This document shows, in pieces, positions 31,222-40,151 of a stretch of 64,000 nucleotides of DNA. Location: positions 3,224,001 through 3,288,000 of the forward strand of contig NZ_JASGIV010000001.1 of the NCBI RefSeq assembly GCF_047654805.1, in the 5' to 3' direction. This DNA comes from Pelomonas sp047654805 (GTDB lineage: Bacteria; Pseudomonadota; Gammaproteobacteria; Burkholderiales; Burkholderiaceae_C). Position 1 is the first letter of the stretch. Every line of letters begins with the position of its first letter. The position numbers and the translations under genes are program-made. The notes under the pieces were generated by a model. That model searched no databases, was not told the origin of the DNA, and saw nothing but the letters and a program-made list of their open reading frames with translations.

Positions 31222-32034
31222 TCAGACGACGCCAGATTTTAGGGGGACGAAGAGCACGGCCTCATGTTCGCTCCGAACCCAGCGTCCGACACCACCCTCG
31301 ACGACGTGGTCGAGCACGACCAGTACCTGCCCGCGGCCGCTGGACACGGTCGGGGCTATGAGGCGCCCCCCAGGCGCGAGCTGCTCCAGCCAGGCTTGCG
31401 GAATATCCTCGCCACCGGCGGCCGCGATGATGCTGTCGAAGGGGCCGCTGGCCGAGTGGCCGACGCGGCCATCACCCCATACCAGGCGCGGCACTGCATG
31501 GGGCCTGGGCAAGGTCACACGCTGCAGATTGAGCCTGGCCTTCTCGTGCAGGCCCTGCAGGCGCTCGATGGAGGTGACGTGGCGCGCCAGCAGCGCGATG
31601 ACTGCGGCCTGGTAGCCGCAGCCCGTGCCGATCTCCAGCACCCGGCCCAGCGCGCTGCGCTGGCGAGCCCCGGCGCCAGCCATCAGCAGGCCCAGCATGT
31701 GGGCGACGACAGAAGGCTTGGAAATCGTCTGTCCATGGCCGATGGGCAGTGCCGTGTCCTCGTAGGCCTGGGCAGCCAGTGCGCTGTCGACGAACTCGTG
31801 GCGCGGCACGCTGGCCATCGCGGCCAGTACTCGCTCGTCGAACTTGCCCTCGGCACGCAGCCGGGCCACCATGCGCTCACGCACGGCGCCGCTGTCCAAC
31901 CCTGTGCCGCTTGGCCGCGCCAGCCGGGCTGCGTCGGCCGTGGCCTGACGCAGATGACGCTGCGGCATCAGCAGCTCGCGCTGGGGAGAGGCGGCCGACT
32001 TCAGGCTGGCGGGAAAACGCTTTGGGGTGCTCAT
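31222..32034 (-). CDS. pcm: Protein-L-isoaspartate O-methyltransferase
   Basis: Repairs isoaspartyl residues in aged proteins by SAM-dependent methylation. 270 residues; the first 45 are an Arg/Ala-rich extension. The substrate region SVPRHEFVDSALAAQAYEDTALPIGHGQTIS is followed by the SAM-binding motif VLEIGTGCGYQAAVIAL near 130 and the conserved FDSIIAAAGGEDIPQAWLEQL. A shorter start at an internal ATG (about residue 23) is possible. The surE-pcm-nlpD-rpoS order is widely conserved. Confidence 0.94.
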   Translation of the reverse strand: MSTPKRFPASLKSAASPQRELLMPQRHLRQATADAARLARPSGTGLDSGAVRERMVARLRAEGKFDERVLAAMASVPRHEFVDSALAAQAYEDTALPIGHGQTISKPSVVAHMLGLLMAGAGARQRSALGRVLEIGTGCGYQAAVIALLARHVTSIERLQGLHEKARLNLQRVTLPRPHAVPRLVWGDGRVGHSASGPFDSIIAAAGGEDIPQAWLEQLAPGGRLIAPTVSSGRGQVLVVLDHVVEGGVGRWVRSEHEAVLFVPLKSGVV

Positions 32035-32091
32035 GCCAGTGCCACCCGGCCGCCCGCGGGCGCTCCAGCGAGCGTAGGGGTGATCATGTCG

Positions 32092-32835
32092 TCAAAGACC
32101 CAGGCGTTGCGCCCAGTTGCCAAGGGACGCATGCTCCGTCAAGTCCACCTGCAGCGGCGTGATCGACACTTGGCCGTTCGCTGTGGCATGGAAGTCCGTG
32201 CCCTCGCCAGCATCCCTGGCGTCGCCCGCCGGGCCGATCCAGTAGATGGTTTCGCCGCGCGGGTTGACCTGCTGGATGATGCCCTCGCTGGCATGTCGCC
32301 GCCCCAGGCGGGTCACGCGGCGCGGCAGTTTGTCGGCATCGGCACGATTGGGGATGTTGACGTTGAGCAGGAAGCCTTGGCCCAGACCACCGGCAATGAC
32401 CTGCTCCACGACGCTGCGCGCCGCGCGAGCCGCGGCCTCAAGTTCGCCCCAGCCCTTCTCCGCCTGCGAGAAGGCGATTGACGGGATGCCGAACAAATAG
32501 CCCTCGGTCGCTGCAGCAACGGTGCCGGAGTACAGCGTGTCGTCACCCATGTTGGCGCCGTTGTTGATGCCCGAGAGCACCAGGTCGGGCCGGTAACCCA
32601 GCAGGCCGGTCAGCGCCAGGTGGACGCCATCGGACGGCGTGCCGCTGACGTAGCGGAAGCCGTTGGCGGCACGATAGACGTTCAGCGGCCGGTTCAGGGT
32701 CAGCGAATTGGAGGTGCCGCTGGCGTTCTGCTCGGGGGCGATGACCTCGATCTCGCCCAGGCCCTCACAAGCTTTCACGAGAGCCGCGAGGCCGGGAGCA
32801 AGGTAGCCGTCGTCGTTGGAAATCAGGATGCGCAT
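32092..32835 (-). CDS. surE: 5'/3'-nucleotidase SurE
   Basis: A metal-dependent survival phosphatase acting on nucleoside monophosphates. 247 residues opening MRILISNDDGYLAPG with the metal-binding Asp pair at 8-9. The conserved Ser/Asn ligands are in APEQNASGTSNSLTL near 41 and VLSGINNGANMGDDTLYSGTV near 92. The ATG at 32835 is the family start. It heads the surE-pcm-nlpD-rpoS-rlmD run. Confidence 0.96.
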   Translation of the reverse strand: MRILISNDDGYLAPGLAALVKACEGLGEIEVIAPEQNASGTSNSLTLNRPLNVYRAANGFRYVSGTPSDGVHLALTGLLGYRPDLVLSGINNGANMGDDTLYSGTVAAATEGYLFGIPSIAFSQAEKGWGELEAAARAARSVVEQVIAGGLGQGFLLNVNIPNRADADKLPRRVTRLGRRHASEGIIQQVNPRGETIYWIGPAGDARDAGEGTDFHATANGQVSITPLQVDLTEHASLGNWAQRLGL

Positions 32836-32926
32836 GGTTGCCAATTGTAGGGAGAGCGTCACCTGCGAGACCGGGTGTAACCACCTTGATTCCTATCATG
32901 GCCGTTTCAGGAAATCGGAGACGACG

Positions 32927-33904
32927 ATGAAAGCATGGCTGTGCGAAAACCCGGTAGGCGTCGAAGCGCTGCAATGGCGCGAACTGCCGGCGCCGGCACT
33001 GCCGGCGGGGCACCTGCGCGTGCAGATCAAGGCCGCCAGCCTGAACTTCCCTGACCTGCTCATCGTGCAGAACAAATATCAGATGAAACCAGCCCTGCCC
33101 TTCGTGCCGGGCACGGAGTTCTCCGGTGTCGTCAGCGAGGTGGGCGATGGCGTCAGGGGCTTTGCCGTGGGCCAGCGTGTCGCGGCCTTCGGCGGTCTAG
33201 GCGGCTTCGCCACCGAAGTCTGCATTCCGGCCGTGCTGGCCATGCCGCTGCCCGAAGGCTTCGCCTTCGAGGACGCCGCGGCCTTCATCTGCACCTACGC
33301 CACCAGCCACCACGCGCTGATGGACCGCGCCGCACTGCAGTCCGGCGAGACGGTCCTCATCCTTGGGGCAGCGGGTGGCGTTGGCACCGCGGCGCTGCAG
33401 ATCGCCAAGGCCGCCGGTGCGCGCGTCATCGCCGCGGCCGGCAGTGATGCCAAATGCGAGGCCTGCAAGGCGCTGGGCGCGGACGCAGTCATCAACTACA
33501 CCACGCAGAACCTGCGCGACGAACTGAAGGCCCTGACCGAGGGCAAGGGGCCAGACGTGATCTACGACCCCGTCGGCGGCGATCTGGCCGAGGCCGCCTT
33601 CCGCTCCATCGCCTGGCGCGGCCGGTACCTCGTCATCGGCTTTGCACAGGGGCAGATCCCGGCGCTGCCGCTCAACCTGGCCCTGCTCAAGGGCGCCTCC
33701 CTCGTCGGCGTGTTCTGGGGCGAGTTCGCCAAACGCGAGCCCGGCCGCAACGCCAAGATGCTGGGTGAGTTGGCCGCCTGGTACGCCGCGGGCAAGATCA
33801 AGCCGGTGCTGGACCGAGTGCTGCCCATGGCGGAACTGCCTGCAGCGTTCGCTCGCATGGCGGCTCGCGAGGTTGTCGGCAAGTTGGTTCTTACCAATCC
33901 TTGA
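32927..33904 (+). CDS. NADPH:quinone oxidoreductase family zinc-independent MDR protein
   Basis: A 325-residue medium-chain reductase of the quinone oxidoreductase type. The N-terminal catalytic domain has the VQIKAASLNFPDLLI segment and PGTEFSGVVSEVG. The Rossmann fold carries ILGAAGGVGTAALQIAK near 146, and a later GRYLVIGFAQG. The structural-zinc cysteine cluster is missing, as usual for this class. The ATG at 32927 has GGAG upstream. The electron acceptor is unknown. It is divergent from surE. Confidence 0.85.
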   Translation: MKAWLCENPVGVEALQWRELPAPALPAGHLRVQIKAASLNFPDLLIVQNKYQMKPALPFVPGTEFSGVVSEVGDGVRGFAVGQRVAAFGGLGGFATEVCIPAVLAMPLPEGFAFEDAAAFICTYATSHHALMDRAALQSGETVLILGAAGGVGTAALQIAKAAGARVIAAAGSDAKCEACKALGADAVINYTTQNLRDELKALTEGKGPDVIYDPVGGDLAEAAFRSIAWRGRYLVIGFAQGQIPALPLNLALLKGASLVGVFWGEFAKREPGRNAKMLGELAAWYAAGKIKPVLDRVLPMAELPAAFARMAAREVVGKLVLTNP

Positions 33905-34006
33905 AGCCTGAAACGGGGGCTTAGGCCGGGGTGTCAGGCCCGGGTCTGCACGGGGCGGTGCGCTACATTCAGCGGTCGAATCGACAGCCGCCGCCCGCCC
34001 CGCGCC

Positions 34007-34750
34007 ATGACCGTCAAAGTTCTCATCATCGAAGACAACCCCGTTGCCCGCAGCTTCCTGTGCCGCGTGGTTCGAGAGAGCTTCAGCGATGCCATGGAGA
34101 TCACCGAGGTCGGCGACCTCGAGAACGCCCGCCGCCAGGTGGCCAAGCTGTCTGCCGGCAACCCGGAGGTCGGCTTCAAGCTCATCCTGGTGGACCTCGA
34201 ACTGCCCGACGGCAATGGCATGGAGTTCCTGACCGAACTGACAGGCTCGACGGCCATCAAGATCGTCACGACGCTCTACTCGGACGATGACCACCTGTTC
34301 CCGGCCCTGCAATGCGGTGCCGATGGCTATTTGCTCAAGGAAGACCGCTTCGAGGTGCTGGTGGAGGAGTTGCAGCGCATCGTGCGCGGCCAGCCGCCAC
34401 TGTCGCCGGCCATCGCGCGCCGGTTGCTGTCGCACTTCCGGCCCAGCTCCAGTGACAGCGGCGCGATGCCGTTGAACTCCGGCTTCGGCGCGCTTTCGAC
34501 GTCGCAGGCGTCTTTCGCCAACAGTCGTGGCGTGGCGCTGGACCCTCCTCCCGAGTGGGAACGCCTGACGCCACGTGAGAGCGAGGTGCTGACCTATCTG
34601 AGCAAGGGTTTCACGATCAAGGAGATCGCGAACCTGATGGGTATCAAGTGGTTCACCGTCAACGACCACATCAAGTCCATCTACAAGAAGCTTAATGTCA
34701 GCAGCCGCGCCGAAGCGGCCGTGCTGGCGTCAAAGCAGGGCCTGGTCTAA
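34007..34750 (+). CDS. LuxR/NarL-type response regulator (orphan)
   Basis: A 247-residue two-component regulator. The receiver domain has the acidic pair at Asp10 and the phospho-acceptor Asp63 in LVDLELPDG. The Lys of GYLLKED is the conserved switch residue. A Ser-rich linker (about 145-180) joins it to a C-terminal LuxR-type helix-turn-helix, LTPRESEVLTYLSKGFTIKE and SIYKKLNVSSRAEAAV. No histidine kinase is adjacent, so its partner is elsewhere. Its target genes cannot be told from the window. Confidence 0.9.
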   Translation: MTVKVLIIEDNPVARSFLCRVVRESFSDAMEITEVGDLENARRQVAKLSAGNPEVGFKLILVDLELPDGNGMEFLTELTGSTAIKIVTTLYSDDDHLFPALQCGADGYLLKEDRFEVLVEELQRIVRGQPPLSPAIARRLLSHFRPSSSDSGAMPLNSGFGALSTSQASFANSRGVALDPPPEWERLTPRESEVLTYLSKGFTIKEIANLMGIKWFTVNDHIKSIYKKLNVSSRAEAAVLASKQGLV

Positions 34751-34783
34751 CCAGCGCCGATTTGCCTGTGAGGGCAACGATTT

Positions 34784-34809
34784 AGCCCCTTCTGGGGCTT
34801 CTTGTTTCT
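34784..34809 (+). terminator. Intrinsic terminator after the response regulator
   Basis: AGCCCC (34784-34789) and GGGGCT (34794-34799) with a TTCT loop, followed by TCTTGTTTC. It lies 33 bases after the gene stop. The remaining sequence up to 35009 shows no gene. Confidence 0.7.
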
Positions 34810-35009
34810 GCGCTACCAATGTCTGCCGCCCCAAATTAACACCCCGGGGAACTTCCACTGACAGCCTAGATCGGCCGTTTGCAAGAGCCGCCCGCTATTG
34901 GGCGAGATATCCGACGCAGCATTCTGGTGAAAAGGCGCCGTCGCTTCTGCGGGCGACCCAATCCGTTTCAGAGACTCCAGCAAGCGTGGTCATTGGTAGA
35001 ACGGAAATG

Positions 35010-35035
35010 AAAAATGGGCCCGAAGGCCCATTTTT
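35010..35035 (-). terminator. Intrinsic terminator after tRNA-Ser
   Basis: ATGGGCC and GGCCCAT with a CGAA/TTCG tetraloop, flanked by A-runs on the left and T-runs on the right, so it can act in both directions. On the minus strand it ends the serS-tRNA-Ser transcript just after the tRNA. Confidence 0.85.
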
Positions 35036-35045
35036 GCTTACTACT

Positions 35046-35136
<91 letters not shown>

Positions 35137-35196
35137 TGATTCGGTGCGCTGGTGCGAAGCCGATCATTATAGCCAGCTTTTTTGCGCCGCTGAAGC

Positions 35197-36492
35197 TCAG
35201 CTTCGCAACGTGTCGATGCCACCCATGTAGGGCCGCAGCGCTTCGGGCACGGTGATGCTGCCATCGGCGTTCTGGTAGTTCTCCAGCACCGCCACCAATG
35301 TGCGGCCCACAGCGAGGCCCGAGCCATTCAGCGTGTGCACCAGCTCGTTCTTGCCCTGAGCATTCTTGAAGCGCGCCTTCATGCGACGGGCCTGGAAGGC
35401 GCCCATGTTCGAGCAGGAGCTGATCTCGCGGTAGGTGTTCTGCGCCGGCAGCCAAACCTCCAGGTCGTAGGTCTTGGTGGCGCCGAAGCCCATGTCACCC
35501 GAACACAGCAGCATGGTGCGGTAAGGCAGGCCCAGCTTCTGCAAGACGGCCTCAGCGTGACCCGTCATCTCCTCCAGTGCCGCCATGCTGTGTTCTGGCT
35601 GCTCGATGCGCACCATCTCGACCTTGTCGAACTGGTGCTGGCGAATCATGCCGCGCGTGTCGCGACCGGCCGAACCGGCCTCCGAGCGGAAGCAAGGACT
35701 GTGGGCTGTCAGCTTGACGGGCAGATCCTCCGCCTTTAGCACGCTGTCGCGCACCGTGTTGGTCAGCGAGATTTCCGATGTCGAGATCAGGTACTGCTCG
35801 GGGTGTTCCGAATCACCGCCACGAAGCACCCAGAACATGTCTTCCTTGAACTTGGGTAACTGGCCCGTGCCCTCGAGGATCTCTCGGTTGACGATATAGG
35901 GCGTATAGCACTCGGTATAGCCATGCTCCGTCGTCTGCACGTCGAGCATGAACTGGGCAAGGGCCCGATGCAACCGGGCGACAGGGCCTTTGAGGAAGCT
36001 GAAACGCGAACCCGATAGCTTGGCGCCGGTTTCGAAGTCCAGGCCCAGCGACGCGCCGAGGTCGACATGGTCCTTGACGTCGAACTCGAACGCGCGCGGC
36101 TGGCCCCAGCGGCGCACCTCGACGTTCCCGGCCTCATCGCTGCCCGCCGGTACGCTGGCGTCGGGCAGGTTGGGCACCCCCATCAGCATCTCGTTGAGTT
36201 CATGCTGAATGGCATCCAGGCGCTCGGCGCCAGCCTTCAGCTCGTCCGCGATGCCGCCGACCTCGGCCATCAGCGCCGAAGCGTCTTCGCCCTTGCCCTT
36301 GGCCATGCCGATCTGCTTGGACAGCGCATTGCGGCGCGCCTGCAGCTCCTCGGTGCGGGTCTGCACGGCCTTGCGCTCAGCTTCGAGCGCCTTGAAGCGC
36401 TCCACGTCGAGGAAGGGCTGGGGGGTCTTGCGTATGTTCAGACGCTCGATGACGGCATCGAGGTCTTTGCGCAGTTGGGTGATGTCGAGCAT
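35197..36492 (-). CDS. serS: Seryl-tRNA synthetase
   Basis: A class II synthetase that charges tRNA-Ser. 431 residues. The N-terminal antiparallel coiled-coil arm (about 28-105) grips the tRNA long variable arm. Motif 2 is HSPCFRSEAGSAGRDTRGMIRQHQF near 265 and motif 3 is NGSGLAVGRTLVAVLENYQ near 390. It opens MLDITQLRKDLDAVIERL. A tRNA-Ser gene lies directly downstream, so enzyme and substrate may share a transcript. Confidence 0.97.
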   Translation of the reverse strand: MLDITQLRKDLDAVIERLNIRKTPQPFLDVERFKALEAERKAVQTRTEELQARRNALSKQIGMAKGKGEDASALMAEVGGIADELKAGAERLDAIQHELNEMLMGVPNLPDASVPAGSDEAGNVEVRRWGQPRAFEFDVKDHVDLGASLGLDFETGAKLSGSRFSFLKGPVARLHRALAQFMLDVQTTEHGYTECYTPYIVNREILEGTGQLPKFKEDMFWVLRGGDSEHPEQYLISTSEISLTNTVRDSVLKAEDLPVKLTAHSPCFRSEAGSAGRDTRGMIRQHQFDKVEMVRIEQPEHSMAALEEMTGHAEAVLQKLGLPYRTMLLCSGDMGFGATKTYDLEVWLPAQNTYREISSCSNMGAFQARRMKARFKNAQGKNELVHTLNGSGLAVGRTLVAVLENYQNADGSITVPEALRPYMGGIDTLRS

Positions 36493-36568
36493 GGATGAAA
36501 ACCTTGGGGAATCGGATGCGAAAACGGCGCCGATGTCACAGCGCCGCCGGATGCGTGAGGCATCGGCG

Positions 36569-37546
36569 TCAAGACAATGAACGCGTCACCTCGGCCATGG
36601 ACTTGTCGCCCAGCCCCATGGGCAGTGGGAAGTGCACGTTCTCTTCGACGCCCGGCAGGCTGCGCACCGTCGTCGCGCCGAACTCGCGCAGCCGGCTGAT
36701 GACAGCCTGCACCAGCACGTCGGGCGCCGAGGCGCCGGCCGTTAGGCCCACACGCGGGCGGTCTTGTAGCCACTCGGCCTTCAAGTCTTCAGCAGCATCG
36801 ACCATGAAGCCCGGCGTGCCCAGGCGCTCGGCCAGCTCGCGCAGCCGGTTGCTGTTGGAACTGGTGGGGCTACCGACGACGATGACCACGTCCACCTGCG
36901 GCGCCAGCAGCTTGACCGCGTCCTGGCGGTTCTGGGTGGCGTAGCAGATGTCCTGCTTCTTGGGTTCGCGCACCTGCGGGAAGACGCGCTTCACCTCGGC
37001 CAGGATCTGGGCAGCATCATCAACGCTCAGCGTGGTCTGCGTGACGACGGCGAGCTTGGCGGGATCCCTCACGCGCACCTTGGCGACATCTTCGACGTCC
37101 TCCACCAGGAAGATGCCTTCAGACAGCTGGCCCATGGTGCCCTCGACCTCGGGATGGCCTTTGTGGCCGATCATGACGAACTCGTAGCCCTCGCGGTGCA
37201 GCTTGGCCACCTCGACGTGGACCTTCGTCACCAACGGGCAGGTTGCATCGAAGACATTGAAGCCACGGGCTGCGGCCTCGCGGCGCACCTCCTGGCTGAC
37301 GCCATGGGCACTAAACACCAGCGTCGCTCCGGCCGGCACCTCGGCCAGATCCTCGATAAAGATGGCGCCGCGCGACTTCAGGTCGTTGACGACGTAGGTG
37401 TTGTGGACGATCTCGTGGCGCACGTAGATGGGCGCGCCGAACTTGAGCAACGCCCGCTCGACGATCTCGATGGCGCGGTCCACACCGGCACAGAAGCCGC
37501 GCGGCTCGGCCAGCAGCACTTCCTGGAGTTGCTGGGCAGCACTCAT
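36569..37546 (-). CDS. ispH: 4-hydroxy-3-methylbut-2-enyl diphosphate reductase IspH
   Basis: The last enzyme of the MEP isoprenoid pathway. 325 residues. The three 4Fe-4S cysteines are in EPRGFCAGVDRAI near 17, DATCPLVTKVH near 101 and QDICYATQNRQ near 198. Histidines in HEIVHNTYVV and SAHGVS and the SPTSSNSNRL substrate loop are present. The ATG shares a base with the fkpB stop (TGATG). The fkpB-ispH pair is conserved in proteobacteria. Confidence 0.97.
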   Translation of the reverse strand: MSAAQQLQEVLLAEPRGFCAGVDRAIEIVERALLKFGAPIYVRHEIVHNTYVVNDLKSRGAIFIEDLAEVPAGATLVFSAHGVSQEVRREAAARGFNVFDATCPLVTKVHVEVAKLHREGYEFVMIGHKGHPEVEGTMGQLSEGIFLVEDVEDVAKVRVRDPAKLAVVTQTTLSVDDAAQILAEVKRVFPQVREPKKQDICYATQNRQDAVKLLAPQVDVVIVVGSPTSSNSNRLRELAERLGTPGFMVDAAEDLKAEWLQDRPRVGLTAGASAPDVLVQAVISRLREFGATTVRSLPGVEENVHFPLPMGLGDKSMAEVTRSLS

Positions 37547-37989
37547 CACAGCACCCCGATCACTTGCACTTCGAAGCTCACCGGCTGACCGGCGAGCGGA
37601 TGGTTGAAATCGAACAGCAGCGCCTCCTCGCCCAGCTCGCGCACGACGCCGGCATAGCCACCCTGCCCGTCCGGGCCGGGGAACTGCACGACGTCGCCGA
37701 CGTTGTAGACCTCATCCGGATCGCCCAGTTGACGCAGCAGTGTCAGCTTCACGCGCTGCAACAGCTCGGGGTTGCGATCGCCGAAGGCTTCGCCGGGTGC
37801 CAGCTGGAAGCGCTCGTGCGCTCCCTCGGCCAGTCCGAGCAGGCGCGCTTCGATGGCCGGCGACAGCTGGCCGGCACCCAACGACAGCGTCGCGGGCTTG
37901 TCGCCGAAGGTGTTGACGATGTCGGCGCCGTCCGGGCCCGAGAGCCGGTAATGCAACGTAAGGAAAGAGCCGGCCTGGATGGGGTTCAT
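37546..37989 (-). CDS. fkpB: FKBP-type peptidyl-prolyl cis-trans isomerase (SlyD/FkpB type)
   Basis: A 147-residue prolyl isomerase. The start GSFLTLHYRLSGPDG and the GAGQLSPAIEARLLGLAEG segment form the FKBP fold, interrupted by an IF chaperone domain (about 70-115). FDFNHPLAGQPVSFEVQVIGV at the C-terminus is typical of the SlyD/FkpB class. It is translationally coupled to ispH and divergent from radC, with 41 bases between starts. Confidence 0.92.
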   Translation of the reverse strand: MNPIQAGSFLTLHYRLSGPDGADIVNTFGDKPATLSLGAGQLSPAIEARLLGLAEGAHERFQLAPGEAFGDRNPELLQRVKLTLLRQLGDPDEVYNVGDVVQFPGPDGQGGYAGVVRELGEEALLFDFNHPLAGQPVSFEVQVIGVL

Positions 37990-38030
37990 TCGAGAGAGGT
38001 CTGGGAGCGCTTGGCTAGACTGCCGATTTT

Positions 38031-38705
38031 ATGCCGCTGACCCATCTGCCCCCGGACGCCCGCCCGCGCGAGAAGCTGCTCGCCCGCGGACCGCAGGCGT
38101 TGGCGGACGCCGAGCTGCTGGCCCTGCTGCTGCGTACCGGCATCCAGGGCATGCCGGTGCTGCATCTGGCGCAGAGCCTGCTGGACCGGTTCGGTGGCTG
38201 GGCCGGACTACTGGCTGCCGACGTGCAGGACCTGGCCCAGGTCAGAGGCCTGGGGCCGGCGAAACGCGCTGAGATCGCCGCCGTGCTGGAAATCGCACGC
38301 CGCTCGCTGAACCAGCAGTTGGCCGAGAAACCGGCGCTGAACGACGTCGACGCGGTCAAGACCTATCTGCGCCTGCATCTGGGCGGCCTGGACCACGAAG
38401 TGTTCGCCGTGCTGTTCCTGGACGCGCAGTTGCGGCTGATCGCCATGGAGACGCTGTTCCAGGGTTCTCTGACCTCGACCACCGTACACCCGCGCGAAGT
38501 CGTCAAGCGCGCGCTGGCCCTGGGTGCCGGCGCGACCATCCTGGCCCACAACCACCCCAGTGGCGTCGCCGAGCCCTCCAAGGCCGATGAACAGTTGACG
38601 CGCCAACTCAGCCAGGCACTGGCCCTGGTGGACGTGCGCGTCGTCGACCACCTCGTTGTCGGCGCCGGCGAGGTCGTCTCCTTTGCCGAGCGGGGCCTGC
38701 TGTGA
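38031..38705 (+). CDS. radC: RadC family JAB-domain protein
   Basis: A 224-residue protein with a helix-hairpin-helix-like N-terminus (LAQVRGLGPAKRAEIAAVLE near 65) and a C-terminal MPN/JAB domain with the zinc motif LAHNHPSGVAEPSKADEQ near 175. The old link to DNA repair is weak; biochemical function is not settled. It overlaps the following Smr gene by 4 bases. Confidence 0.94.
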   Translation: MPLTHLPPDARPREKLLARGPQALADAELLALLLRTGIQGMPVLHLAQSLLDRFGGWAGLLAADVQDLAQVRGLGPAKRAEIAAVLEIARRSLNQQLAEKPALNDVDAVKTYLRLHLGGLDHEVFAVLFLDAQLRLIAMETLFQGSLTSTTVHPREVVKRALALGAGATILAHNHPSGVAEPSKADEQLTRQLSQALALVDVRVVDHLVVGAGEVVSFAERGLL

Positions 38706-39352
38706 GCAAGCCAGCGGCGGTACGCAGCCTCGCCGACCTCAAGCCGCTCGCGCGCGAGCTCGCCGCCGCGCGGCTGGCGGTCGAACTGGAGCGTGAGCAC
38801 CGCGCCGCAGCGCTGCGGCTGGCGGAGCAGGAACGGCGCGCCTTCGAGCTCAGCGTAGGGCCCGTGACGCCGCTGCGCCGCGTCGACCGAGTGCTGCACG
38901 AGCGCGAACAGCCCGCACCGGAACCCCGCCAACGCGAGGCGGACGAACGCGCCGTGCTGTTGCAGGCCCTGTCGGACGAGATCGATGTCGAGTCGCTGCT
39001 GGACACCGACGAGACGCTGAGCTTTCGGCGCGAAGGCATCAGCCTCGAGGTCGTGCGCAAGCTGCGTCGCGGCCATTGGGCCCTGCAAGCCCAGCTCGAC
39101 CTGCATGGGCTGCGCCGCGACGCGGCGCGGGAGGCCCTGGGCCTCTTCGTCCACGACAGCGCACGACGCGGCCTGCGATGCGTGCGCGTCGTGCACGGAA
39201 AGGGTCACGGCTCTCCAGGCCGAGAGCCGGTACTCAAGGGGCGGGTGCGACGCTGGCTCGTACAGAAGAGCGAAGTGCTGGCCTTTGTGCAGGCGCGCGC
39301 CAGCGACGGCGGCGCCGGCGCCCTCATCGTGCTGTTGAACGGAACGGTCTGA
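38702..39352 (+). CDS. Smr-domain DNA/RNA endonuclease-like protein
   Basis: A 216-residue protein. A charged, Arg/Glu-rich N-terminal helical region (about 1-125) is followed by an Smr domain with LDLHGLRRDAAREALG and the signature RVVHGKGHGSPGREPVLKG near 170, then the RRWLVQ segment. Smr domains nick DNA or cleave RNA. The GTG start overlaps the radC TGA (GTGA), showing coupling. Confidence 0.9.
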   Translation: MSKPAAVRSLADLKPLARELAAARLAVELEREHRAAALRLAEQERRAFELSVGPVTPLRRVDRVLHEREQPAPEPRQREADERAVLLQALSDEIDVESLLDTDETLSFRREGISLEVVRKLRRGHWALQAQLDLHGLRRDAAREALGLFVHDSARRGLRCVRVVHGKGHGSPGREPVLKGRVRRWLVQKSEVLAFVQARASDGGAGALIVLLNGTV

Positions 39353-39506
39353 CACACGGCTGACGGCAAATGCCGCCAGCTCGGTGCGTCGCGCGGCAGA
39401 CACGCGGTTCAACGCCATTGACCGGGCCCGTTAGGCCAGAGTAGTCTGGGCGCAAGCCGCCACCTGCGCGACATCCGGTTTCCCAGCCCCGACGAGGAGA
39501 GAACCC

Positions 39507-40151
39507 ATGTCCCACACCTTTTCTGATCGTGCGCCTCAGCCCAAGAGCTATGTCGGCATCGGCCTGGTCGTTGCCCTGCACGTCGCAGGCATCTGGGCGC
39601 TGAGTGCGGGGCTGATCAAGGCGCCACCCAGGCCCCCTGAAGTCGCCACGTTCAAGCCGCTGCCGCCTGACGTCGTTACCGATCCGCCACCGCCGCAACG
39701 ACATCCCGAAAAGCCGACACTGCGCGACCCTCAGGTGCCCCTGGTCCAACCGCCGATATTTGACGTCTTCCCTCCGCAGGAAGCACCTACCGGCGGTATC
39801 ACGACGGCGCGCGGAGAGCCGATGCCTAGCACTCCTGGCCCGGCCACACCCAGCGTCGCGCTGCCGCAGCAAAGCATCGACAGGACGCAGGTCCAGCTCC
39901 CGGGCGCGGTCTGTTCCGTGATGCCCCGCCCCGAGGTCCCTGCTGTCAACTGGAGCGGCGAAGCGGTGCTGCAAGTGATTGCCACGGTACGCGGCGGCCG
40001 CGTCGTCGGCACGGACTTGCGCGTGACCCAGGGCGCCATGGATGGCAAGACAAGGCGCTCACTGCAGCGCTCAGTGGAATCCGCCCTTGCCGGCTACCAG
40101 TGCCAGGGTGATGCGATGTTCCAACAGGAGTTCGCGTTCAGGATCGACTAG
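39507..40151 (+). CDS. TonB-like energy-transducer protein
   Basis: A 214-residue protein with one N-terminal membrane helix (about 17-36), a Pro-rich periplasmic span (about 38-130, e.g. PPRPPEVATFKPLPPDVV) and a TonB C-terminal fold ending ALAGYQCQGDAMFQQEFAFR. Two cysteines in the C-terminal part could form a disulfide. No exbB/exbD lies nearby, so it is an orphan TonB. RBS GAGGAG precedes the ATG. Its TAG stop lies in the CTAG used as target by the IS5 element. Confidence 0.75.
   Translation: MSHTFSDRAPQPKSYVGIGLVVALHVAGIWALSAGLIKAPPRPPEVATFKPLPPDVVTDPPPPQRHPEKPTLRDPQVPLVQPPIFDVFPPQEAPTGGITTARGEPMPSTPGPATPSVALPQQSIDRTQVQLPGAVCSVMPRPEVPAVNWSGEAVLQVIATVRGGRVVGTDLRVTQGAMDGKTRRSLQRSVESALAGYQCQGDAMFQQEFAFRID
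40148..40151. repeat. Left target duplication of the IS5 element (CTAG)
   Basis: CTAG at 40148-40151 is repeated at 44091-44094, directly outside the 13-bp inverted repeats. The left copy supplies the TAG stop of the TonB-like gene. Confidence 0.8.
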
